DNA of 64,000 nucleotides from Locusta migratoria (GCA_026315105.1 CM048750.1:261817151-261881150), one strand, 5' to 3'; positions 43,774-54,724 are shown, numbered from the stretch's first letter. Notes: generated from the sequence alone by a model not told the origin. Made by a program: numbers and translations.

Positions 43774-44407
43774 AAACCTGCAAAATAAAAGAACGTTACT
43801 GCCAATCTAGTCCATTTGATGCGGTCGTCATATTTAATGGATGTCTTCCGTCGTTAATTTGTGTCGCTATTACATTTCCTTCTGTCGTCGCAGTTCACTG
43901 TGTTTGCAAGCCCCGTATTAAGACATTTTCATACAAAACTTTTTATTACATTTACGAAAAAAATCCAAATTTTATAAATGCGCTTAAAGTCACATTTTGT
44001 AGTACTTGACTTAGTAAACGGACCAAAAATGCGCTGCAATTCACACAAATAGATTAAAAAGTAAAGGATTCAGGTGGACGAAAAATCGAAATATTTGTAG
44101 AATATTCCGTCGGTACTTGGAGGAACACAGACGTACTAAAAACTTCAACACTTTGTATTTCTGTTTCACAATATTTGTTCATTGGTTCGTTATGAACCGA
44201 CTTTCGGTTTACTAGGCCATCATCAGGTATCTTAGTACTGAACAGATAGTCCACTCAACGGTGTGAGTTCTTAGTTGTACAAAGGTGGTATTGAAAAGAT
44301 ACGTTAATCTTTTAGAGAATATATAAGTACCAGAAAATAAGCATAATATAAAACTTAATTTTGTCCGTTATTGCCATTGATTTTCCTTGACTGTGCTACT
44401 TCAGTAA

Positions 44408-44587
44408 AATAAAATGATTTCACCTTCAGTCAAAAATTGTGTTTTATTTTACACAATGCATTTCGAGTCCTGAGGGCTCATCATGTATGATAAATCATAG
44501 AGGCACCTGATGATGTGCCTCAAGGCTCGAAATGCATTGTGTGAAATAAAACACAATTTGTAACTGAAGGCGAATTCATTTTATTTC
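44408..44587. mobile_element. Palindromic MITE nested in the foldback arm
   Basis: AATTGTGTTTTATTTTACAC, AATGCATTTCGAG and GGCTCATCAT-type sequence are followed, after a short loop, by their complements. The flanks ATAATATAAAAC occur on both sides (44344-44355 and about 44588-44599), which fits a duplicated target. Confidence 0.82.
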
Positions 44588-45305
44588 AATAATATAAAAC
44601 ATTATTGTTATCTGAATAAATACATCTTAGCTTCCCTTGAATTTGAAAATAAAAACTGTGGATGTAGCCACATTACATAGACTCCCAACCTGCATCATCC
44701 CCCCCCCCGTCCACTTTTCTACCTTTGAACAAATTCTGCATTTAATCGTACAATTCAAGTACAAGTATAGAAAAGTCTCTTTCTCACAAATTCATAGTCT
44801 TTCATTTACTTTGATTCAAAAGTATGTTGTTAATTTGTTTAAATACTGTCTCCCCCTCCCCCATGGGGCTCACGATTCTTTCGTAAATACGTGCGTGTCA
44901 AGCACGGGTCCCGAGCTAATGCAGCCTTTCTTTCCTCCTTGGACTGAATTTCTTTCCCCCTCCCCTCCTTGCCTATCCTCACGCCTTCCCCTCCCCACCG
45001 AGTGACTGATGACCTTAACTGTTTGGTCCGCCATTCAAAAACAATCAAACAAACAAAGCTTTTACTATTTCACACCTGGAATCTTTATTACTATTAATAG
45101 AATGTACAGTTTAACGTTCAAAATCAAAGGAAGCTAAGATATATTTATTCAGATTACAATTATGTTTCACGTTATGCTTGTGTTCTAGTATCTATATATT
45201 GTCAAAAAGATCACATATCTTTGGAATACCATCTTCGTACAACTAAGAACTTAGAACTTTGGGTGAAATATCTGAACAGTACTAAGTTATCTAATGATGA
45301 CTAAG

Positions 45306-45506
45306 CCGGCCGCGGTGGCCGAGGGGACTGAGGCGCTCCAGTCACGGTCTGCACGGCCACTATGGTCGGGGGTTCGAATCCCCCCTCGGGCATGGATATT
45401 TGTGCCGTCCTTAGTATAAGTTAGTTGATAAGTAGTTTGTCAGTTTAGGGACTGATGACCCCGTAGTTAAGTCCCATAAGCTTAACACACATTTGAACAT
45501 TTGTTG
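45306..45506 (+). mobile_element. SINE-A, full length
   Basis: TSD ATGATGACTAAG (45294-45305 and 45507-45518), exact. It is inserted in the right arm of the foldback. Confidence 0.95.
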
Positions 45507-45599
45507 ATGATGACTAAGAAGCCGAAAGTCGGTTCATAAAAAACCAATACACAAATATTATGAAACAGAAACACAAAGTGTTGAAATTTCTTAAAAATC

Positions 45600-46342
45600 G
45601 AAATAATTCCGTCCGAGAAAAACTGGTGTTTACACCTACAGTTTGAAGAGAAAAAAATCGCTGATAAAAAGAACAGTAGCTACCGAACAGAGTAAGGCTT
45701 TCGCATCAATGAGTGTGGTTATTAATATTTTTCACAAAGTCCACGGTTTCGTATACTTAGGCAACAACAACCTCTACTACCATAAAGCAGTAAGCCGTGC
45801 GGCACCTACCTCGGTCCACATGATGTTCTGCACGAATGTGTCGACATCCCACGACGAAACCAAGTCACACAAAAGCCTACTCCATGACCCGTAATTCACT
45901 TTGCCAGAGTCCAGGTATCTATTTGGCCTACACCCAACAATCACAGAATGTACTGTCAATAGGCACGGAGAATCTAAATATGCAGCCGATTCATTCGGTT
46001 AATATAATTTATTTCATCTTATACTTCGATCTGTTATATTACTGCACTTTCAGGACCACGATAAACAATCAAAAGAGCATTTTACATAGGAGCACGGTGA
46101 AACATGTAACGGTGTCGAAAACATTTAATTCTGATCTACACAGCAAACTGTACGGACTGGGCAAGTATGGCACGTGTTTCCTATTCCGCCCACGTCACAT
46201 TTGTAATGTTTACTGGGAGAAATAAAAATTTGTATTTGTTTGGAAGAAAAGAAAAAGTGTGTTAACTGATTTACGCGTGCAAATTAAGGCTTTTTAACCG
46301 GGATGAAAGGAAGAGATAAGACTTGTTTGTTAAGATCTATCG
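45600..46342. other. No recognisable feature
   Basis: A frame of 129 codons at 45836-46225 has no motif I know. Confidence 0.35.
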
Positions 46343-46898
46343 GTGAAGCGAAAAACATCCCGCGAAATCGAGCTCGACGCGCCACGGGATACAGCTCTTC
46401 ACACCAGCGTTCGAACCCATCCGGCGTGCGTCGCGGTCGGTTCGCGACTGAACCGCGCAGCAGAGAGCAGCGAGCTGGCAGCTTCTACTAGCTCGCGCAT
46501 GCGCAGTAGCCTCTGGCAGAGGCGCCGTGCTGTCCGCTTTGCGCTCCGGTGCCGCGTCCTCAGTCAAGCAAGTCAGTGTTGCGGTCAGCTTGCGGATAGA
46601 CGTACCTGTGCCAGGAACTCGGCGCGCAGAGAGATGCAGCAGGAAACAGTAAATACAGAGCTGTGTGGAAGTGAATGTACAGTGCTGGACACTTCAATTG
46701 CAACACCACGAAGGAAGCATTCAGATGAGGTGAAATTTGGAGCTGCGTTTGCGGCGACGAGGGAACTATTACCCACCCGTTCACCTTACAACTGCCGATG
46801 GCAGAACGCGGCACTAAACTTTGTTTGCGGCCAGATTGAGCCGAAGGCGTGCGACAGTACTCGACAGTACGGGATCGACGCACGTGGCTTCGCAAATG
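46343..46898 (+). other. CpG-rich block, candidate promoter or exon
   Basis: GC- and CpG-rich from about 46360 to 46640, with an NRF1-like GCGCATGCGCAG at about 46494-46505. A 216-codon frame (46343-46993) runs across it and into the adjacent RTE LINE, and a 139-codon frame lies antisense, so neither is convincing as protein. It could be an insect promoter with first exon, or a TE end. Confidence 0.3.
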
Positions 46899-48077
46899 TG
46901 TTGTTGTTGTTTTTGTTGTTGTGGTCTTCATTCCGCCGACTGGTTTCATGCAGCTCTCCACGCTCCCTGTCCTATGCAAGACTCTTTATCTGAGAATACG
47001 AACGGCAACCTACATCCTTTTGAATCTACATACTGTATTCGTCCCTCGGTCGCCCTCTACGACTTTTCCCCCTCACACTTCCTTCTAATGCTAAGTTGAC
47101 GATTCCTTGATGTCTCAAAACGTGTCCTGCCAATCTATCCCTTCTCTTAGTCAGAATATCCTAGAAACTCCTTTTCTCCCCAATTCTGTCGATCACCTCC
47201 TCATTAGTTATGTGATCTACCCATTTAATCTTCATCATTCGTCTGTAGCACCACATTTCGAAAGCTTCTACCATCTTTTACCGCCCCATACAATGCTAAA
47301 CTCGAGACAAATGTCTTCAGAAAGGACTTCCTAACATTTAAACTAATATTGGATGTCAACAAATTTCGCTTGTTCAGAAACGCTGTTCTTCACATAGCCA
47401 TTCTGCATTTTATATCTTCTTTACTTCGACCATCAGAAGTTTTCTTGCTACCCAAAACACAAAACTCATCTACTACTTTTATCGTCTCATTAGCTAATCT
47501 AATTTCTTCAGCATAGATTGATTTTCTGACACTACATTTCACTACTCCCCTTTTACTCCTGTAATTGTTCACCTTATATCTTCCTTTCAAGACAGTGTCC
47601 ATTCCATTTAATTGCTTTTCCAGGTACTTTGCTGTCTCCGACGGAATAACTATGTCCTCAGCAAACCGCACGGTTTTTTCTCCATCTCCCTGGACACTAA
47701 TTCCCTCTCCAAATTTCTCCTTGCATTCATTCACAGCTTGCTCAATGTAGAGATTGAACAACATTGGGGAAAGGCTACAACCCTGTCTTACACGCTTCCC
47801 AACGACAGCGATCCTTTCATGCCCTTCGACTCTAATAATTGCTGTCTGGGTTTTGTGCAAGTTGAATATAACTCTTCGCTCTTGTATATTTTACCACTGA
47901 TACCTTCAGTAACTGAAAAAATGTATTCCAGTCAACATTGTGAAAAGATATCTCTAGATCAAAAATGCTAAAAATGTAGGTTTCCCTTTCCTTGATCTAT
48001 CTTCTAAAGTAAGTCTTAATGTCAGTATTGCCTCGCTTGTTCCTACGTTTCTCCTAAATCCAAATTGATCTTCCCTG
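46899..48077 (-). mobile_element. RTE-type LINE, RT to 3' end
   Basis: The best copy of this family in the window. The 3' end at 46899 (TTGTTGTTGTGGTCTTCATT on the plus strand) is followed by the 3' UTR and the reverse transcriptase on the minus strand. It breaks off at about 48077, where a different repeat begins. The family has pieces at 80, 4050, 5896, 9826, 17808, 18050 and 20785. Confidence 0.88.
47390..47860 (-). pseudogene. RTE-type reverse transcriptase, 156 codons
   Basis: An open frame with VRQGCSLSPMLFNLYIEQAV (box B-like motif), then VRFAEDIVIPSETAKY, where the catalytic FADD has become FAED, then VDEFCVLGSKKTSDGRSKED. Length and order fit the palm to thumb part of a non-LTR reverse transcriptase. 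The change of the second catalytic Asp alone would inactivate it. Frames beyond both ends are broken. Confidence 0.85.
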
Positions 48078-48437
48078 GTGTTGACACCAGCTCCTGGCTA
48101 CTCGTGCTCTGGCTGGTACGGACGAATGGCCCCGAAGCCAGACAAATGGAGCTACTGCGCACCTCACCTTGCCTCCATGAAGGCAACATCCGCTCTTCAT
48201 ACAGTGGCGTATTGAAGATTCATCAAAAACCCGACATATTTCGTAAAATATCTTATAAAATAAAGATGCATCAACTGTAAAAGCCTCCAGAAGTTCCCAT
48301 GAGGAATAGTAATGAAGTCACTGCTCTTCACATAACGAGAATAGCAGGCATCGTGCTGCGGTGTCTAATGTTAGAGAACGACAGCAAGCAATTCTTTTTA
48401 AACCCAATCTTATTTTTAACATATACTGGAACAACAA

Positions 48438-48654
48438 ATCCGAAGGTCGCGGATTCGATCTCCGCCAGGTCTTAGGATTTTTATTTGTCACTTTCCACTT
48501 CTGACAGTGTTGCTGATGTGAAAAATACCGAGTAGCACCGTGGTTCGGAACCCACGATAAACTGTAGATCCCCCTATAACTGGCTGGGAAAGACAGTTCG
48601 AAGGTCGGAGGAAGGCAACGGCATACCACCTCCAAACAGGACCATGCCTTTTTT
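48438..48654 (+). mobile_element. SINE-D, 5' truncated
   Basis: TSD ACTGGAACAACAA (48425-48437 and 48655-48667), 13 bp. Most of the tRNA head is missing. It matches the body of 35874-36190. Confidence 0.93.
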
Positions 48655-48828
48655 ACTGGAACAACAATGACTTTTGTATTGTTACTTGCCACATATCTTT
48701 GGACGTTTCTGCCAATGTGTCGCTATTTTGAGGGTAAATCACATTTATACTCTTTATTGAAACAAATATTTAAATTAAAGGTAAATGTGAAGCAATGTGT
48801 TGGACATATTCGAGAGGAGAAACCGTCT

Positions 48829-49022
48829 GCCGGCCGCGGTGGCCGAGGGGACTAAGGCGCTCCAGTCACGGTCTGCACGGCCACTACGGTCGGGGGTTCG
48901 AATCCCCCCTCGGGCATGGATATTTGTGCCGTCCTAGTTCGTGAGTAGTTCATAAGTAGTTTGTAAGTTTAGGGACTGATGACCCCGTAGTTAAGTCCCA
49001 TAGACTATACAAACATTTGAAC
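48829..49022 (+). mobile_element. SINE-A, full length
   Basis: TSD AGAAACCGTCT (48818-48828 and 49023-49033), exact. Confidence 0.95.
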
Positions 49023-49254
49023 AGAAACCGTCTCAGGGTTTCTCAATCTATATTTAAATGTATGGAAAGAGGTGGAGGAGAGCAGCCTTTGTGCATGCGT
49101 TAGGTTAGGAGGGAGTGCTGCTTAGGCCGGTATTACACGCTAAAAATTTTTGATATAAAAATATCATAAGTTCGTAATATTTTTTGATGTAAATCTTTGA
49201 CGTGACGCTAAATAGCCGTATAACTCTATCTAATATTTTTGATCATTTTTCAAG

Positions 49255-49491
49255 ATGGCTGACAGTAAACACATGTTATTGCTGTCATTGCTACTACGAA
49301 AATTGCATTATGAAGAAAAAAGAGGGGCTTACTTGGGTGAAACTGTGAAAATCATTTCGTGTTGCGGGAGCTGCAACCGGAGAATTGGTGATTCAACGTA
49401 TCGGTATTTACTCATTAAAGTGGCTCCACACTTTAAACATCAGATTACGCGCGTGAGAAGACTATATCGGCAGAAGACAGGTTTACAGTGA
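49255..49491 (+). pseudogene. Harbinger nuclease N-terminal fragment
   Basis: 78 codons starting MADSKHMLLLSLLLRKLH. STYRYLLIKVAPHFKHQITR resembles the FxxLLxxVxPxIxxQDTxxR segment of PIF/Harbinger nucleases. It ends at TGA before the DDE core, so this is an N-terminal fragment. Confidence 0.5.
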
Positions 49492-49592
49492 CATAGGAGT
49501 TTCTTGCTACTGGGGTTAAATTTTACTTACGGCGCGACGGCGTAACGTGCTCACGTTGGCAACGAAATGTTCGCTATACGACAAGGATTAAC

Positions 49593-49841
49593 TTACTGGC
49601 CAGACAAGCGCATACAAGAACTTGTTAACAACATATCAGGAACAGCATCTATTATTATTGGATTCAGAAGAGAGGAGGGCTTATACAAATCTGCTTCATA
49701 AATTTCTATTAATTTGTGGTTGATGCAACACACGAGGCCATTAATCTTCTTCTTAATATCCTCGGCTATACACCCAGGCCGAATTTCTCTGCTGAGTACT
49801 TCCGCCATTCTCTTGTAACTTTTGAGTCTCCTTAATTTCAT
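49593..49841 (-). pseudogene. MADF-like protein fragment of Harbinger
   Basis: 82 codons. KRMAEVLSRE and CIAEDIKKKINGL resemble the middle of a MADF/Myb-like domain, and ADLYKPSSLL resembles the YKP(S/T)LWYF segment that follows in Harbinger partner proteins. Opposite orientation to the nuclease is usual in this superfamily. A frameshift probably hides the end. Confidence 0.5.
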
Positions 49842-49956
49842 CCACCAAAGTTCACAAGCAATTTTACAAGTTTATAGACTTAACACATTTAGTAAACACC
49901 AGATATATTTATATTAGACTTTATGAACGCACTTCTTATAACACAGTAACAACAGA

Positions 49957-50150
49957 TGCGGTGGAGTGGCCGAACGTTCTAAGGTGTCTTGCTGTGGAGC
50001 CAGAGGTTTCTCGCCGTCGGAGGTTCGAGTCCTCCCTCGGGCATGGATGTTTGTGTTGTGCTTAGAATAGGTTACTTCAAGTTAGTTTAAACAGTTTGTA
50101 AGCCTAAGGAACTGATGACCTACGTAGTCAAGTCCCTTAAGCGCTGAATA
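49957..50150 (+). mobile_element. SINE-B
   Basis: Head GCGGTGGAGTGGCCGAACG, box B GGTTCGAGTCC, then TTTGTAAGCCTAAGGAACTG. I find no clear TSD. Confidence 0.88.
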
Positions 50151-50402
50151 AAGGGAGACAGACGGCCGTGTGAACGGACTGGAGTTGTTCTATTGCGGGG
50201 TTGTTTTTCATATGCAGCTGTAGTATGCGTCTTCCCAGTACGTTTCGCTGTAGTGTACCGCAGGGCCGTCATGGGGTTGTCTCAGAACTTATCGACTATA
50301 TCACATACGAGGCTTGGAACTTAAAAAGTGGCAACTATTTATCCACAACCGATACAAAAGCGTTACGTGTTTGTACCTGTTACTGTCAATGCACAGTATT
50401 AC

Positions 50403-51673
50403 CACAGTCTAACACATACAGTCACGACACTCCCACAGAATTTCGTTATACACTGCGACAGCAGCGCTCCAAGCGGCCGGCAAGCTACATTTCTGAATAC
50501 TATATTGGATGAGTGCGAATAGTATCGTTTGTATTGATTTCAACAAAAGTTTTACAGTAAGGAAAATATGTAGTGTCATAAAATAGGTAATAACTTAATA
50601 ACAGGTCCACATTTGTCTTTCTTTGGTTTCCTTAGATCCCTGACAAGGTACGAAACGGTACAGTACATGACAGTTTATTTACAATTATCTTGTAATCTAC
50701 ACGCTTTTACTGAAGAATTTCATTTTCTATTAAAAATAAAGAATGGCTAGCAAACACCGCAAGCCCAGCCATTTGGCAGAAAGACGTCGCTTTTCTACTC
50801 AAGAATGTTAACGTTTCTTCACTACAATTCCAGTAAAATCGGTGAGGGTGAAACGTAGGAAACGAATACAGTATGCAGTAAGTGCAGTATTTAATGTACT
50901 CAATTATCCACCACAGCTGTAGCTGAAGGAAAAACTTCAAAGACGTGGCGAGAAAACGAAATAAATAAATAAAATAAACTATTTCCAACAAAGGAGAACA
51001 CAATTACACAATTGCGCGTATAAGAAATACACCTGAAGCCTAAAAACGTGCGAATCATTAGACTCCACACTAAACTGATACGGGTCAAAAACTCTTTGTC
51101 ATAGTAATAACAGAGCATAATAGAAATTTATGTTTCTCTTATGTTTATATTCTACTTACTTTCAGCGGAATAAGCTGCAAATATACATGTATTCGTAAGT
51201 ATTGGTTCATGACGAAGTTCTTACGTTATACTACTCAATCAGTGAATTTCAGCGATTTTCTATTATGTGCGCCTCTTGATATTTTACTAATGCCTGTAAC
51301 GAAAAAATAATACTATTTCGTTAATTTGGGCTGGCCGCGGTGGCCGAGGGGACTGAGGCGTTTCAGTCACGGTCTGCACGGCCACTACGATCGGGAGTTC
51401 GAATTCCCCCTTGGGCATGGATATTTGTGCCGTCCTTAAGATAAGCTAGTTGATAAGTAGTTTGTAAGTTTAGGGACTGATAACCCCGTAGTTAAGTCCC
51501 ATAAGCTTAACAAACATTTGAACATTTTCGTTAATTTGGCACACAAATAATTAAAAACAAACATCACTCCTTCGGTGGCTTGCCCACCGCTAGGAGCGCT
51601 AGTGTCGTTGCAGCTGTCAGTTGGTAACAATTTTCACAGCAGTGAGTGTCGCGACTGTATATGTTAGACTGTG
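50403..51673 (-). mobile_element. TIR element 'copy 2', inside mariner
   Basis: Ends CACAGTCTAACACATACAG and inverse CTGTATATGTTAGACTGTG, with flanks GTATTAC (50396-50402) and GCATTAC (51674-51680) as an imperfect 7 bp TSD. It is colinear, in reverse, with copy 1, including the inner region TATGTTTCTCTTATGTTTAT. Without its nested SINE it is about 1.06 kb. I find no transposase, so it is non-autonomous. Confidence 0.8.
51330..51525 (+). mobile_element. SINE-A nested in TIR element copy 2
   Basis: TSD TTTCGTTAATTTGG (51316-51329 and 51526-51539), 14 bp, exact. Confidence 0.95.
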
Positions 51674-51689
51674 GCATTACTGTTGGTTT

Positions 51690-52060
51690 TCGGGGCATCA
51701 ACTGCGACGAGCTTTGCGAAAGAAGCGGCAACACTTTCTGCGCAACCCACCCATCATTTTGCACGACAATGTGCGGGCGCATACAGCACAAGCTGTGGCT
51801 GCACTGTTCGGTCGATGGGGGCTGGGAAGTACTGTAGCATCCCCCATACTCCCCGGACTTATCCTTGTGACTTCGATTTGATTCCGAAGATAAGGGGCCA
51901 GTTAATGGCATTTGCTTCAGAACTGTTACAGAGATTGGACAGGCAGTAGACCGCCCCATTCACACCATCAACAGAACAGGCTCTGCTAACAGTACACTAC
52001 ACCTTCCACATCGCTGGCAACAGGTACTACACAGAGATGATGAGTACTGTGAAGGACAGT
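51690..52060 (+). pseudogene. mariner transposase C-terminal fragment
   Basis: It reads LRRALRKKRQHFLRNPPIILHDN, with the second catalytic Asp of the DDD triad, VRAHTAQAV, then after frameshifts PYSPDLSPCDFDLIPK-like residues with the third Asp. The product would be SETMAR-like. The N-terminal DNA-binding half is missing, and at least two frameshifts are seen. Confidence 0.82.
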
Positions 52061-52065
52061 AACAG

Positions 52066-52704
52066 GTGCTAACATGTATCGCTTTTGTATCGGTTCATAT
52101 TTGTGACTGGCTGGAAGACTTCCTAAGAAATAGAACGCAGTACGTTGTTCTCGACGGCGAGTGTTCATCAGAGACGAATGTATTGTCAGGCGTGCCCCAG
52201 GGCAATGTGATAGGACCGCTATTATTTTCTATCTATATAAATGATCTGATGGACAGAGTAAGTTATAATTTGCGGCTGTTTGCTGATGATGTAGTGGTGT
52301 GTGGGAGGATGTCATCTTTAACTGACTGTAATAGCATACAGGATGAATTAGACATAATTTCTAGTTGGTGCGAAGAATGGCAGCAAGCCCTCAATGTAGA
52401 AAAATTAAAGGTGATGCGCATGAGTAGGAAAAACAATCCTATAATGTTCGAATACAGTATTAGTAGTGAGCTTCTTGATGCTGTCGCGTCGTTGAAATAT
52501 CTAAGCGTAAAATTGCACAGCGATATGAAATGGAACGAACATGTAAGGACAGATGTGAGTAAGGCGGACAGCCGACTTCGGTTTATTGGGAGAATTTTGG
52601 GAAGACGTACTTCATCAGTAAAGGAGACCGCGTATAAAATGCTTGCACGACCACGTCTTGAGTATTGCTCTCAAGTGTTTGGAACCCGCAGAAGATCAGT
52701 TTAA
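52066..52704 (+). pseudogene. Reverse transcriptase, 212-codon frame with intact catalytic box
   Basis: The frame has DWLEDFLRNRTQYVVLDG, LSGVPQGNVIGPLLF, INDLMDRV, then LRLFADDVVV with both catalytic Asp residues, WCEEWQQALNVEKLKV, SLKYLSVKLHSDMKWNEHV and LEYCSQVFG. The first dozen codons derive from the mariner end, so the ATG at 52066 is a junction product. The endonuclease and N-terminal palm are lost. It is among the best preserved LINE frames here. Confidence 0.85.
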
Positions 52705-54037
52705 AGGAAGACATAGAAGCAGTTCAGAGGCGAGCAGCTAGGTTTGTTACTGGCAGGTTCCACCAATGCGCGAGTGTCACGAAAATGCTTCGGCAACTCA
52801 TTTGTGGATCGCTGGAGGAAACATGACGTTCTTTTCGTGAATTTCTGTTGAGGAAATTTAGAGGGCCGGAATTTGAAGCAGAGTGTAGTATGATCTTGCT
52901 GCCACCTACTTACATTTCGCATAGTGATCAAAATGACAAGATAAGAGACATTACGGCTCGTACGGAGGCATATAGGCATTATTTTTTTCCCTCGTTCTAT
53001 TTGGGAATGGAATCTACATAGATACTCTGCAAATCACATTTACGTGCCTGGCAGAGGGTTTATTAACCACTTTCATAACTTTTCTCTACCGTTCCATTCT
53101 CTAACAGCGCGCGGGAAGAAAGAACACCTAAATCGTTCCGTTTTCGATCTGTTTTCTCTTATTTTATTGGAATGGTCATGTCTCCCTAAGTAGGTGGGAG
53201 CTAGCAAAATATTTTCACATTCAGAACTAAAAGTCGGTGATTGAAACTTCGCAAACAGATCACGCCGCAATGAATAACGTCTTTCTTTTAATGATTTCCA
53301 CCCCAATTCGTGCAACATTTCCGTGACGCTTCCCCCCCCCCCCCCCCCTCCGTAAGGTGATAAAACAAAACGAGCTGCCCTTCTCTGAACCTTCTAAATA
53401 TCTTCCGTCAGTCCCACCTGGTGAGGGTCCCACAAGGGGCAACAGTACTCCAGGAGAGGACGCACAAGTGTGATGTAGGCAGTCTCTTTGGTGGAGCTGG
53501 TGCATCTTCGAAGCGTTCTGCCAATGAAACGTAACCTTTGATTCGCCTTTCCCACAATATTTTCTGTGTGTTCTCTCCAGTCAAAGTTGTTCGTAATTGT
53601 AACTCCTAGGTATTTGGTAGAATTTACGACCTTAAGCTTTGACTGATTTATCGTGTAATTGAAGTTCAGCGGATTTCTTTTAGTGGTCATGTGTATTACT
53701 TCACACTTTTCTTTATTTAGTTACAATTGCCAATCTTCGCACCATGTAGAAATTTTGTCTAAATCGCTTTGCAGTTGCTTTTGATCCTCTGTTGACTTCA
53801 CTAACCGATAAACGACAGCATCATCCGCGAACAGTCTAAGGGAGCTATTCAAATTGTCTCCTAAATCGTTTATAAACACGAAGAAGATTAGGGGACCTAC
53901 AACGCTTCCCTGTGGAACGCCAGATATCACTTCTGTTTTACTCGATGACTAGGAAAGCAAATGCGTAGTAGTGGTACAGAGTACCCTCCGCCACGCACCT
54001 TACGGTGGATTGCGGAGTAAGTATATAGTTGTAGATA
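52105..54037 (+). mobile_element. CR1/L2-type LINE split by an opposing copy
   Basis: The plus-strand copy runs 52105-53011 (reverse transcriptase to near the protein end, FFPSFYLGM-like) and resumes at 53948-54037 with the 3' end (GTACCCTCCGCCACGCACC, then TATATAGTTGTAGAT). The gap is exactly filled by a minus-strand copy of the same family (53012-53947). Confidence 0.88.
53012..53947 (-). mobile_element. CR1/L2-type LINE inserted head-on in another copy
   Basis: On the minus strand it holds MISGVPQGSVVGPLIF and LRLFADDAVVYRLV (53721-53930), VNSTKYLGVTITNNFDW (53394-53690), then after a frameshift LGRHDHSNKIRENRSKT, and the 3' end at 53012. A C run lies at 53329-53349. It is very similar to 28020-29158. 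Confidence 0.9.
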
Positions 54038-54462
54038 AACCCTCTTAGTTTGTATGTCTAGGGACCGGTTTAGTCCCTTAAGGATTACAAATATTGGAAC
54101 TTCGGATTATGAACAGTCAGGCAACGCCAGGTTGTCAGCTAGTTTGAAGTGAAACACAAGGTGACACATTAGTAAGAGACTGGTTATTGTTTTAGATATT
54201 TCATTTGAATCAGTGCGACAGAGACGTAAATCTACATTTAATAATCTGTCGCCGGAGCAGCTGTTTCCGTTATAGGCTGCGCGAACTTGAAGACTGAGGG
54301 GGCCCGTATAGCGACGCCTGGGGGCGTAAATCACGCCATTAGAGGGCGCGATATTTCACGCGGGGCGGCAGCCATCGCGATATATCACGGCCGCTATTAA
54401 CCCAGTAATGGCAGTCTCGTAAACTGCCAGAGGCGGCGCCACAGTTTCCCTGCCCGCGTTCT
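54038..54462. other. No recognisable feature
   Basis: Short unassigned DNA, GC-rich after 54280. Confidence 0.4.
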
Positions 54463-54612
54463 GGCCACCACGCCGCGATGGCCAACACTGAGGCACAAGG
54501 GGGCTTGTCCACCAGTGACGGTCCCATCGGGGGTTCGAATCCTCCCTAGGGCATGGATGTTCGTGCTGGCTTCAGTATACGTTAGTACATAAGTAGTTTG
54601 TAAATTTGGAAC
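54463..54612 (+). mobile_element. SINE-A'-like, 3' truncated
   Basis: A decayed head, box B GGGGTTCGAATCC and CATAAGTAGTTTGTAAATTT. The tail is missing. Confidence 0.8.
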
Positions 54613-54724
54613 TTGGAATCGTCACGAGACAGACGATTCTTTTGAACAACGATCAGTGGCGGCGCTAGGCGCCTGTGGGGGCCTTGCAAAACATTTTTAA
54701 AATTTCAGATTTTTTTCTCTTTTT

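Larger units (their letters stand above)
44090..45590. mobile_element. Foldback element with interrupted arms
   Basis: The left arm (AACACTTTGTATTTCTGTTT, ACCGACTTTCGGTTTA, GTTCTTAGTTGTAC, then TCTGAATAAATACATCTTAG at about 44612) recurs inverted at 45110-45590. The left arm is broken by a palindromic insertion at 44408-44587 and the right arm by SINE-A at 45306-45506. The loop (about 44650-45100) has no gene. Confidence 0.78.
48078..49132 (-). repeat. Dispersed repeat of unknown class, locus 2
   Basis: An inverted relative of 22990-24375. It lacks the 530 bp palindrome-bearing insertion of locus 1 and the SINE-A' there, but carries SINE-D (48438-48654) and SINE-A (48829-49022). The pair therefore gives an empty site for each of the four insertions. 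Confidence 0.75.
49133..49870 (+). mobile_element. PIF/Harbinger-like remnant
   Basis: It begins GGCCGGTATTACACG after TTA, which fits Harbinger-type ends with a three-base TWA target. Two frames in opposite directions follow: 49255-49491 (+) with YRYLLIKVAPHFKHQITRVRR, like the start of a Harbinger nuclease, and 49593-49841 (-) with SYKRMAEVLSREIRPGC and AEDIKKKINGL, like the MADF-type partner protein. I do not see the right end. Confidence 0.6.
50308..52096 (+). mobile_element. mariner-like element, disrupted
   Basis: The left end CGAGGCTTGGAACTTAAAAA follows TA at 50306. The subterminal ACCGATACAAAAGCG and CACCTGTTACTGTC are inverted at 52040-52096, where the right end is cut. Between them lie the TIR element copy 2 (50403-51673) and the C-terminal third of a mariner transposase. 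The right end is lost at the junction to the CR1-type LINE. Confidence 0.83.

Noticed and set aside
45836..46225. A 129-codon ORF as a gene
   Set aside because: No motif and no promoter or splice context, and composition as in the neighbouring AT-rich DNA.
46343..46993. A 216-codon host protein
   Set aside because: The frame runs from a CpG-rich block into the 3' UTR of a LINE, and an antisense frame of similar length overlaps it.
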